In this document: piece after piece, positions 49,888-56,775 of the stretch
Layout: each line of letters opens with the position of its first letter
Position numbering within the stretch: the first letter of the stretch is position 1
From: Bradyrhizobium sp. JYMT SZCCT0180
GTDB lineage: Bacteria; Pseudomonadota; Alphaproteobacteria; Rhizobiales; Xanthobacteraceae
Reading direction: 5' to 3'
Assembly (NCBI RefSeq): GCF_018130165.1
Contig: NZ_JAFCLZ010000016.1
Coordinates: 62,001-126,000 of the forward strand
Length of the DNA stretch: 64,000 nt
Made by a program: the position numbers and the translations under genes
The notes under the pieces: model-generated
Seen by the model: only the letters and a program-made list of their open reading frames with translations
Told to the model about the DNA's origin: nothing
Databases searched by the model: none

Positions 49888-50856
49888 ATGAAGAAGATCA
49901 CGCGACGAGCCATGCTGGCGGCGTCGGCCGCATTCACCTTCGCGCCGTCGCTGGCCTTGGGGCAAGCGGCGAAGAACATGACGCTGGTGGTGCCATTTCC
50001 GCCGGGAGGATCCACCGACGCGCTGGCGCGGCTGCTGCAGTCTCACTTGCAGACCAAGCTCGGCCGTGTCGTGCTGGTGGAGAACAAGTCGGGCGCCGCC
50101 GGTTCGCTTGGCGCGGCGCAGGTGGCCAAGAGCCCGCCTGACGGTTCGTCGTTTCTCGTGACCTTCGATTCTCACGCGGTGATCCCATCCATTCTTGAAA
50201 AGCCGCAGGTCGATGTCGAGCAGGATCTGATGCCGGTGTTTCTCGTCGGCACCGCGCCCTACGTGATCGCGGCGAACGCCAGCCGGCCGTTCAAGACCTT
50301 TGCCGATGTCGTTGCGGCGTCGAAAAAGGAGCCCGGCTCGATCAAATACGCATCCGTCGGCATCGGCACCCTCGGCCATCTGGCGATGACGATGCTCGCC
50401 AAGCAGGCCGGCGTGGAAATCACGCATGTGCCGTATCGTGGCGGCGGACCGGCCATGAACGACGTGCTCGGCGGACACGTCGATCTGATCGCCGGGTCGG
50501 CGGCGTTGATCATGGCGCAGTTGGGGACCAATACGCTTCGTCCCATCCTGCAGCTGGGGCGCGAGCGGATGCCATCGCTCCCTGAGACGCAAACGGGGAT
50601 CGAAGCCGGCTACCCTGATTCGGAGACGCTGGCCTGGTGGGGCATTTTTGCGCCCAAGGGTACGCCGCCTGATGTCATCGATGGCCTGGCGAAGCCGGTC
50701 CGCGAAATTCTGAGCGAGCCCGCGGTCGCGGCGCAGCTGCGCGAGACGCAGCAAATGACGCTGCTGCTGTCCGACGCCAAGGATTTCGGCACGTTCTTCG
50801 CCAAGCAGGTCAGCGCCTGGGGCAAGGTCGTGCGCGAGAACAACATCAAGGCGTAG
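49888..50856 (+). CDS. Tripartite tricarboxylate transporter (Bug/TctC) substrate-binding protein
   Basis: The 322-residue protein has a signal peptide with a Tat-like KITRRAMLAASAAF start and cleavage near ALGQAA. Mature hallmarks are MTLVVPFPPGGSTDALARLL, VLVENKSGAAGSLG and ITHVPYRGGGPAMNDVLGGH. GGGGGAGAGAA precedes ATG 49888. It probably imports the carboxylate handled by the RraA-type and cupin proteins; no TctAB is nearby. It is a paralogue of the gene at 11632. Confidence 0.94.
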   Translation: MKKITRRAMLAASAAFTFAPSLALGQAAKNMTLVVPFPPGGSTDALARLLQSHLQTKLGRVVLVENKSGAAGSLGAAQVAKSPPDGSSFLVTFDSHAVIPSILEKPQVDVEQDLMPVFLVGTAPYVIAANASRPFKTFADVVAASKKEPGSIKYASVGIGTLGHLAMTMLAKQAGVEITHVPYRGGGPAMNDVLGGHVDLIAGSAALIMAQLGTNTLRPILQLGRERMPSLPETQTGIEAGYPDSETLAWWGIFAPKGTPPDVIDGLAKPVREILSEPAVAAQLRETQQMTLLLSDAKDFGTFFAKQVSAWGKVVRENNIKA

Positions 50857-51067
50857 GACGGGTTCTCATCTTCCTGGTTTTTCGGGACGCGATCCGGCGG
50901 CCGCCTGGCAGGGCGGCCGCGGCGGCCACATGCCCGTATGATCCCGGACTATCCCAAAGACGCATAGGAAAAGCGGCCGACTCGTGGCGAAGTTCCGGGA
51001 ACCGCGTCCAACCTTTATGGTTTCCGCGCGTTGTCAGACTAGAGAAGTCACCCTTTCGGAGATCGCT

Positions 51068-51337
51068 GTGAACAGCACACTCACGTTGAAGCCCCGTCCC
51101 AGCAATACGGCATTGATCGCCTGGCAGTTCACCGGGCAGCCGTTGTACGAATGGCCGAGCTGGGTGCAGTCGAGCTGCTCGCTTCAACGCGGCGACGACG
51201 GACAGCTCGAGCTTCGACACGAGCGGCGGAGCGGCGCGCAGATCGTCTATCTCGGTGAGTGGCTGGTCCACGATCTCGACGGCGGCATCTGCTTCTACAC
51301 CGACGCCGAAATCCGCAAAGAGTTCGAGCTCGCCTGA
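51068..51337 (+). CDS. Small hypothetical protein (89 residues)
   Basis: GTG 51068 has CGGAGA upstream and begins MNSTLTLKPRPSNTALIAWQ. The product has a central FTGQPLYEWPSWVQSSCSLQ and a C terminus GAQIVYLGEWLVHDLDGGIC followed by FYTDAEIRKEFELA. The ending loosely recalls small phage-type proteins in which a GDWIV segment is followed by a FEATYE tail, but the match is weak. It stands alone before the haem peroxidase gene. No membrane or signal sequence. Confidence 0.65.
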   Translation: MNSTLTLKPRPSNTALIAWQFTGQPLYEWPSWVQSSCSLQRGDDGQLELRHERRSGAQIVYLGEWLVHDLDGGICFYTDAEIRKEFELA

Positions 51338-51539
51338 GCGCCATTGACCTGAGCGCTATTGCCGCAGTCAAGTCAGCGGCGAAGTGTGAACCACGCAACA
51401 ATCTGCCGCAATCTATAGGTTTATAGCTGTTGTCACTCACCCAGAGGGGCAATGCTGAAATTTCGAATCGTATTTTAAGGAACTGAGACGACTCAACTGG
51501 CGCCCCTCTCCTCATAGTACTTCCTGATTGGAGAAAGCG

Positions 51540-53096
51540 ATGGCAACAGAAGTGAATGTCCAGCCCGGCCATGGCAAAGCTGGCCGTCATCCGACGAGGC
51601 AATTTCTCGATACGCTTTCCGGGCACGACGATCCCGGCATGTTCGGTCGGATGTTTCCGACCCTCGATCCGCTGGCGGTCGATGACAAGCCGCTGCAGGA
51701 ACTCGCCGACGCGATGAAAGACCCGAACCCCGGCGATCCCGCCGGGAATAACACCAAGGTGCCAGCCGGCTTCACCTATCTCGGGCAGTTCGTCGATCAC
51801 GACATCACGCTCGACCTGACGTCGTTCGGCGACAAGGAGGCCGATCCCAACGCGGTCGAAAACTTCCGCACGCCCGCGCTCGATCTGGACAATGTCTATG
51901 GTCTCGGTCCGGATGGCAGCCGGCAGCTCTACGCGCGCAATCCCGGCGATCTCGACGGCAAGACGCCGGGTCCGAAACTCCTGATCGGAAAGACCATCAG
52001 TGTGCCGATCGGCAATGTAACCATCACCCCTCGCAATGATCTGCCGCGCAATCCTGAAGGCTTTGCGCTGATCGGCGACCACCGCAACGACGAAAACCTC
52101 GTGGTCGCGCAGACCCATCTTGCGATGCTGAAATTCCACAACAAGGTGTGCGATCAGCTGGCGGCGAAAGGCACGCCGGTCGGCGAGATCTTCGCGGAGG
52201 CCCGCCAGATCGTGACCTGGCACTATCAATGGATGGTGCTGCACGATTTCGTCGAGCGCATCACCGAGAAGGGCATCGTTGCGAAAATCCTCGAACAGGG
52301 GCGCCGCTTCTACCGCTTCAAGAAGACACCCTATATGCCGGTCGAGTTTTCCGGGGCCGCCTACCGGCTCGGCCATAGCATGGTGCGCGAGGTCTACAGC
52401 CACAACCGTATCTTCACGCCCGGTCCGGGCGGAATCGTTCCGGCCTCACTCGAACTGTTGTTCGGCTTCACCGGTCTGTCCGGCGGCATCATCGGCGATC
52501 TCGCACCCAATCCGCCGGTGCCGCCGCTACCGCTCCCGCTGCTGTCCAGCAACTGGATCATCGACTGGCGGCGCTACTTTGAAGTGCTGGCCACCAATCC
52601 CGCTGACGTCAGGCTCAACCCCTCGCGCAAGCTCGATCCGTTCGTGGTGCCGCAACTGCATACGCTGCCGGGCGGCGGCGGCAGCCTGCCGTTCCGCAAT
52701 CTGAAGCGCGGCGTGCTGCTCGGATTGCCGTCGGGACAGGATGTCGCCAAGGCGATGCGGATCAAGAATCCGCTGACTTCGGCCGAGATCGCCAAGGGCA
52801 CCGACGGCGCGGTGGCCAAGAAGCATGGCCTGCACGAGCACACCCCGCTCTGGTACTACATCCTGAAAGAGGCCGAGCAACGCGGCGGCGGCGAAAAACT
52901 CGGACCGGTCGGCGCCACGATCATCGCCGAAGTCTTCGTCGGCCTCGTGCATGGCGACCGCCAGTCGTATCTGTGGCTCAAGGGCAAGAACTGGAAGCCG
53001 ACGCTGCCCTCGAAGACACCGGGCGATTTCACCATGGCCGACTTGCTGCGGTTCGTGGGCGATATCAGTCCGATCGACGGGATCTCGACGGTCTAG
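51540..53096 (+). CDS. Animal-type haem peroxidase family protein
   Basis: The 518-residue protein from ATG 51540 (GGAGAAAGCG upstream) belongs to the peroxidase-cyclooxygenase superfamily. YLGQFVDHDITLDLTSFGD carries the distal His next to the calcium-type Asp, and AYRLGHSMVREVYSHNRIF carries the proximal His. No signal peptide is visible, so it is cytoplasmic or exported by type I secretion. It is shorter than animal peroxidases and lacks hemolysin-type calcium repeats. It may oxidise halides or phenols; the substrate is unknown. A long hairpin follows the stop codon. Confidence 0.93.
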   Translation: MATEVNVQPGHGKAGRHPTRQFLDTLSGHDDPGMFGRMFPTLDPLAVDDKPLQELADAMKDPNPGDPAGNNTKVPAGFTYLGQFVDHDITLDLTSFGDKEADPNAVENFRTPALDLDNVYGLGPDGSRQLYARNPGDLDGKTPGPKLLIGKTISVPIGNVTITPRNDLPRNPEGFALIGDHRNDENLVVAQTHLAMLKFHNKVCDQLAAKGTPVGEIFAEARQIVTWHYQWMVLHDFVERITEKGIVAKILEQGRRFYRFKKTPYMPVEFSGAAYRLGHSMVREVYSHNRIFTPGPGGIVPASLELLFGFTGLSGGIIGDLAPNPPVPPLPLPLLSSNWIIDWRRYFEVLATNPADVRLNPSRKLDPFVVPQLHTLPGGGGSLPFRNLKRGVLLGLPSGQDVAKAMRIKNPLTSAEIAKGTDGAVAKKHGLHEHTPLWYYILKEAEQRGGGEKLGPVGATIIAEVFVGLVHGDRQSYLWLKGKNWKPTLPSKTPGDFTMADLLRFVGDISPIDGISTV

Positions 53097-53117
53097 CGGC
53101 AAAATCACCGAAGAATC

Positions 53118-53152
53118 CTGCGATTGCGTTGTAAATCACGGCGCAATCGCAG
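53118..53152. terminator. Hairpin after the haem peroxidase gene
   Basis: CTGCGATTGCG (53118-53128) and CGCAATCGCAG (53142-53152) form a perfect 11-base stem with a 13-base loop, 22 bases after the stop codon. There is no U tract, so it is a terminator-like or RNA-stabilising structure. Confidence 0.55.
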
Positions 53153-53215
53153 GCTGGCGATCAGGCTTCCGCTCTGGTATGGAATCGCGATACCCGCCCG
53201 ATTCAGCGGGTTCGC

Positions 53216-53292
53216 GGTCCCGTAGCTCAGCCGGATAGAGCGACGGTTTCCTAAACCGTAGGTCGCATGTTCGAGTCATGCCGGGATCGCCA
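53216..53292 (+). tRNA. tRNA-Arg (anticodon CCT)
   Basis: A full cloverleaf can be drawn: acceptor GGTCCCG with CGGGATC (one G-U pair), D arm GCTC-AGCCGGATA-GAGC, anticodon arm ACGGT-TTCCTAA-ACCGT with CCT at 53250-53252, variable AGGTC, T arm GCATG-TTCGAGT-CATGC, discriminator G and encoded CCA. It reads rare AGG arginine codons. No integrase or repeated tRNA end is seen nearby. Confidence 0.96.
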
Positions 53293-53321
53293 GTTAATTC
53301 AGTCCGCCGCCATTCGCGCCC

Positions 53322-54227
53322 TCAGCGCTCGTAGCTTGCCGGGTCCGCGCTGTCGGATGGATTTGCGAATGCGTTGCGCAACACCTTGGGCATCGGATTG
53401 CGAAAGTTGAGGCCGTTCGGCGGCACCGGCGATTCGAACCACTTCTTGTAGATCAATTCGATCTCGGGGCTGCGGTACAGGTTCGCGGTCGCGCGATCCG
53501 CCACGGTCTTGAACGCCGCATCATCCTTGCGCAGCATGATCCCGTAAGGTTCGGCCTTCGAAAAGGCTTCCTCGCTGATGATGTAGGCCGACGGGTCTTT
53601 TGATCGCGCGATCGCGACGGCGAGTTGCACGTCGTCGAGGACGTAGGCGGCGGCGCGGCCGGTCTCCAGCATCAGGAACGCCTCCGCCTGGTCCTTGGCG
53701 GCCAGCACCGCAACGCCGAGATTTCGTGTGCTGCTGGCCTGGGTGAGCTGCACCATATTGGTCGAGCCTGATATCGCGACAACAGGCTTTCCTTTCAGCG
53801 CGTCGATCGTGGTGATGTTGTCGGTCTTCCGCGCCGCAAAGCGGGTCGCCGACAGGAAATGCGAGTTCGTGAACGCCACCTGGCGCTGCCGCTCCGCGTT
53901 GTTGGTCGTGGACGAGCAGACCAGATCGACCGTTCCATTCATCATCAGCGGAATGCGGTTGGACGACGTCACCGGGCTGGTCTCGACCTTGAGGCTGGAA
54001 AGCTTGAGTTCCTGCTTCACCGCGTCCACGATCTTCATGCAGATATCGACCGCGTAGCCGATCACCTTCTGATCGCTGTCCAGATAGCTGAAAGGCACCG
54101 AGGCCTCCTGGATGCCGAGGACGACCCTGTTGGTCTCCTTGATCTTCTGCAGCGTCCCGGTCAGCTCGCTGGCGTTTGCAGAGACGGTCATCAGGGTAGC
54201 GGCGATCATGATCGCTGGCAGGCGCAT
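53322..54227 (-). CDS. Amino-acid ABC transporter substrate-binding protein (glutamate/aspartate type)
   Basis: The 301-residue protein starts at ATG 54227 (GGAG 7 bases upstream). A signal peptide ends near SANASE. The mature protein is of the SBP_bac_3 GltI type: GTLQKIKETNRVVLGIQEAS, VPFSYLDSDQKVIGYAVDIC, CSSTTNNAERQRQVAFTNSH and a C-terminal LIYKKWFESPVPPNGLNFRN. The ligand is likely an acidic amino acid. The permease and ATPase genes are not adjacent. It ends 30 bases from the tRNA gene on the other strand. Confidence 0.94.
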   Translation of the reverse strand: MRLPAIMIAATLMTVSANASELTGTLQKIKETNRVVLGIQEASVPFSYLDSDQKVIGYAVDICMKIVDAVKQELKLSSLKVETSPVTSSNRIPLMMNGTVDLVCSSTTNNAERQRQVAFTNSHFLSATRFAARKTDNITTIDALKGKPVVAISGSTNMVQLTQASSTRNLGVAVLAAKDQAEAFLMLETGRAAAYVLDDVQLAVAIARSKDPSAYIISEEAFSKAEPYGIMLRKDDAAFKTVADRATANLYRSPEIELIYKKWFESPVPPNGLNFRNPMPKVLRNAFANPSDSADPASYER

Positions 54228-54525
54228 CGGGTTTACTCCATGGCTATCGACAGGTCGCGTGAGGGCGATGCGCGGCGAAACCGGGTGCATCAATCCATCG
54301 TGCATTCCTAGCCGACACCGCCCGATCGGGATACCGAAGCCTGCACATAGCAGCTATAGAGCTATTCTATCGTGGAGTTGCGGCCAGGAACGATACCGGT
54401 GGTGGGCAAGGTCGCTGCTGCCGCGACCGTGCGCCGATCCGCTGCCGGGCTCGCGCCAACGGATAATCCGGCCATGCCTCCCACGCCGCCCAATTTGACG
54501 GCGATGGTCGTTTCGACCCGCGGGA
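54228..54525. other. Gap upstream of the binding-protein gene
   Basis: About 300 bases hold the promoter of the GltI-like gene. Reading frames here are short and Arg/Pro-rich. An AT-rich patch AGCTATAGAGCTATTCTATC near 54350-54369 contains a small dyad (GAGCTAT-like) and may be promoter sequence. No RNA gene recognised. Confidence 0.35.
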
Positions 54526-54636
54526 TCAGTATCTGATGACGGCTATGATTGCGGCGACAATGAATGCAGCGACAAGCGAAAGCGCGCGATCAAGTGTTTT
54601 CGATCGGGGTGTTGCAGTCGAGTCGGTCGGTTCCAT
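54526..54636 (-). CDS. 36-residue single-span membrane peptide
   Basis: A very short frame from ATG 54636 begins MEPTDSTATPRSKTLDRALS and ends LVAAFIVAAIIAVIRY. That is a polar N terminus followed by one hydrophobic helix of about 15 residues and a basic-aromatic end, typical of small inner-membrane proteins. Its start lies 4 bases after the stop of the 76-residue gene on the same strand, so translational coupling is likely. No good Shine-Dalgarno is visible, which tempers confidence. Function unknown. Confidence 0.55.
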   Translation of the reverse strand: MEPTDSTATPRSKTLDRALSLVAAFIVAAIIAVIRY

Positions 54637-54640
54637 GACG

Positions 54641-54871
54641 TTACGTCGGTGGCCGCAGTTCACCAACGAGCCAGCCAACATCGCCGGACTTCATTGGATC
54701 TGACGCGATAACAATTTTCTCGACGTTGCCGCATCTGGAACAGCCGAACGTGCGAAGCTCAAACCCGGTGGGTCCAGGCGATATCTGCGCAAGGTTCATG
54801 CGCGTTTGACATGTTTGGCAGCGGAGGTGCTGTATGGCGAGCAGCGGAATTGCGGCTGGGTAAGCGGTCAT
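54641..54871 (-). CDS. Small putative zinc-ribbon protein (76 residues)
   Basis: The product has two CxxC pairs, LRCQTCQTRM (about 18-21) and FGCSRCGNVEK (about 44-47), spaced as in a zinc ribbon, followed by IVIASDPMKSGDVGWLVGEL. The first twelve residues are mildly hydrophobic. It may bind DNA or be a structural metal protein. It is followed 4 bases later by the 36-residue membrane peptide, probably in one transcript. Confidence 0.78.
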   Translation of the reverse strand: MTAYPAAIPLLAIQHLRCQTCQTRMNLAQISPGPTGFELRTFGCSRCGNVEKIVIASDPMKSGDVGWLVGELRPPT

Positions 54872-55339
54872 TGCAATCCACCCTTTGAGTCAGGCGGGAG
54901 CGCAAAGCTCTCAGTCACCGGAAGATGCCGAGGCGGGCGGTGATGGAACCAGCATGCTCGCCTTGTATTCGGGGCGCTGGTCAATATCGCTCAGGTTCCG
55001 AAATAAATTAAACGCAAACGACGTTACGTTTCGAAGCCGAGGCCATGGCACCGACTTCGGTCATCGCAAACCGCCGACCAAGAAATTTGCGCGCATGATC
55101 AAAATTGAACAGACAGTTTAGATTCCACCACCGAAGATGGATTTGGCGGCGGGTAGGCGCAATGAGGAAGAGGTGGACACCGCCAAAGCGCCATCTGCAT
55201 AGCACTGATACGGCCCCAAAGTGCAACCGGGCAAGACAGACTGCCGCCAGTGTCTTGTCAGGCCCACGAGGGAGTCTTGCATCACCTGCAGGACTCCCTC
55301 TGGCCGCTTAAATCCCGCTCGTTTCCGTTGGTGGCGGCC
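54872..55339. other. Intergenic region with no clear gene
   Basis: This 468-base gap contains a strong hairpin at 55268-55300. The plus-strand frame 54885-55121 begins MSQAGAQSSQSPEDAEAGGD but has no recognisable domain and no good ribosome site, so it is not called. The rest is moderately AT-rich and may carry the promoter of the zinc-ribbon gene. Confidence 0.4.
55268..55300. terminator. Strong inverted repeat downstream of the 80-residue gene
   Basis: GAGGGAGTC (55268-55276) and GACTCCCTC (55292-55300) are perfect inverse complements with a 15-base loop, and outer GGCC bases on both sides extend the pairing. Placed about 40 bases after the stop of the minus-strand gene at 55340-55582, it could end its transcript. 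There is no U tract. Confidence 0.5.
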
Positions 55340-55582
55340 CTAGGTGCCACGCTGCCGGTAATCGAACGCGGTCAGGCCATGGATCGCACGCGCGCATATC
55401 TTGTCGGCGTCGCGCTCGCCACTCTCGGCGGCCTGCAAAACCTTTCGGGCGATGATTTCACGATCCACTTCGAGCTGGCCGATGTTCTGAAGCGTTTGAC
55501 ATGCAAGGTCGTACGCCTGGTTCACGGCCAAGACCTCCTCTGGATCGAGCGAGCGATTCCGGGAACGATTGGATATGGTCAT
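55340..55582 (-). CDS. Small protein of unknown function (80 residues)
   Basis: ATG 55582 has AGGAG upstream and starts MTISNRSRNRSLDPEEVLAV. The protein is helical: NQAYDLACQTLQNIGQLEVD, then EIIARKVLQAAESGERDADK and ICARAIHGLTAFD. No known domain is recognised. Proteins of this type with similar length occur widely in Bradyrhizobium (from memory). Next to phasin and other small stress-type genes. Confidence 0.8.
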   Translation of the reverse strand: MTISNRSRNRSLDPEEVLAVNQAYDLACQTLQNIGQLEVDREIIARKVLQAAESGERDADKICARAIHGLTAFDYRQRGT

Positions 55583-55740
55583 GATGCTCCTCGTAACAGC
55601 TGCGAGCGCAGTTTCTCGGATGCTTGAAAAATGAACAAACTGAAGGGCATCGGAAAAGGTCTCGCGATGCACAGGCGACGTTGCTCTGACATCGCGAGGC
55701 AAGACCTTTCGATTTGCAGTAATCTAACGAATTACAAGAA

Positions 55741-56094
55741 CTATCGGTTCGTCGAATTGGTCCCAACGCCGAAGCCGCCGAATGGCTTGTAGGACTGCTT
55801 GGCAAGATCGCCGTACAGCGCGCCAATCTTCTGCGACTCGGTTACGAATGTTTCGTAAGCCGTCTTCGCGTACTCGGTTTGAATTTCAATCGCCTTCTCG
55901 AACGATCTGACGCCTGAGAGCTTCTCGACGAAGGACCTGGTGTCTTCAAACGATTTCTTCGTGTAGTCGCCGTACGCCGTGGCAAGCGCCTGAAAGCCGG
56001 CGGGGAAGGTGGTGGATGACGCGGTCGCTACGTCGATCCGTTCTTTATCAGGCTCTTGCTGCATGGAGTTCTGATTCCGGTTTCCATTCGACAT
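55741..56094 (-). CDS. Phasin family protein
   Basis: The 117-residue protein starts at ATG 56094 (AAGGGA upstream); the frame is open further upstream but without coding character. It has the Phasin_2-like amphipathic helical pattern FQALATAYGDYTKKSFEDTR, FVEKLSGVRSFEKAIEIQTE, YAKTAYETFVTESQKIGALY, which coats polyhydroxybutyrate granules or membranes. The C terminus is Gly/Phe-rich. Only about 120 residues long, as is common in rhizobia. Confidence 0.92.
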   Translation of the reverse strand: MSNGNRNQNSMQQEPDKERIDVATASSTTFPAGFQALATAYGDYTKKSFEDTRSFVEKLSGVRSFEKAIEIQTEYAKTAYETFVTESQKIGALYGDLAKQSYKPFGGFGVGTNSTNR

Positions 56095-56427
56095 TTTTGA
56101 TGTCCCTTTGTTTCCTTGACAGCGAACCAATGGCTCGCATTGGCAATGGTTGCCCCAAAGCAGCAGTTCCCGCTTGGTCATTGGGCGTTGCTTGTGTGTT
56201 CGTATGATGATTCCGGAACTGCTGTGCATGCCGGCCGTGTCGCACAAGGGCAATCGCCGCTCAATCCGGCGCAATCGCAAAACGCGGCAGAACGAACGGA
56301 AGCGACAAACGCGAATGCGCCCGCCTCGCCGTCACATCGTGGCGGCAACGCGAACTGCCGATTTTCCTTGATCGGAACGTCGCGGGCTTCGATCCGTTGT
56401 TATGACGTTCCCATGAAAGGAAACGAC
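56095..56427. other. Divergent promoter region between phasin and small Gln-rich gene
   Basis: A 333-base gap. Weak frames cross it but with no motif. It should contain promoters for the divergent phasin and 54-residue genes. GGAACGTCGCGGGCTTCGAT, CCGTTGTTATG at 56381-56404 somewhat resembles an alphaproteobacterial general stress (EcfG, GGAAC-N17-CGTT) promoter, fitting the class of genes downstream; the spacing GGAAC to CGTT here is about 17 bases. Confidence 0.45.
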
Positions 56428-56592
56428 ATGACGAACCAAAACCAACCCGGTCAGCAGAATCAAACGCCGGGTCAGAAGCCTGGTCAACAGCAGGGCGGCG
56501 GTCAGAATCCGGGCCAGCAGAGTCAGGCTCCAGGCAAGGGTGACAAAGATCCCAAGCTGGCGCCCGATCAAACCAGCGACACCGATACCTAA
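56428..56592 (+). CDS. Gln/Gly/Pro-rich small protein (54 residues)
   Basis: ATG 56428, with AAAGGAAACGAC upstream, starts MTNQNQPGQQNQTPGQKPGQ and ends KDPKLAPDQTSDTDT. It is hydrophilic and intrinsically disordered, with recurring PGQ words, resembling the small stress-related proteins under general stress control in rhizobia. An upstream in-frame ATG at 56413 is possible. A hairpin terminator follows. Function unknown. Confidence 0.75.
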   Translation: MTNQNQPGQQNQTPGQKPGQQQGGGQNPGQQSQAPGKGDKDPKLAPDQTSDTDT

Positions 56593-56599
56593 CTGACAG

Positions 56600-56632
56600 A
56601 AACGGCCCGCCTCGGCGGGTCGTTTTCGTTTG
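56600..56632 (+). terminator. Terminator after the Gln-rich gene
   Basis: AACGGCCCGCC, loop TC, GGCGGGTCGTTTTCGTTT: a GC-rich stem with a following U-rich tract, about 10 bases after the stop codon. Confidence 0.8.
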
Positions 56633-56775
56633 GCCGAGCCAAATGTCGTTGCGCAGTATTGCGCGCCCTCACGCTCGCAGCTCGGCGCCCTCCCGTAATT
56701 ATACCGTTCGTCCATTAAGCCCGCTTTAGCCCCTGTTTGCGTATTTTGCCGTCCCCACGGCAATGGAAACAGAAC

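Noticed and set aside
53216..53292. tRNA-Arg as an integration site
   Set aside because: No duplicated tRNA 3' end and no integrase gene were found near it.
54885..55121. 78-codon plus-strand frame
   Set aside because: No ribosome site, no motif and low coding character.
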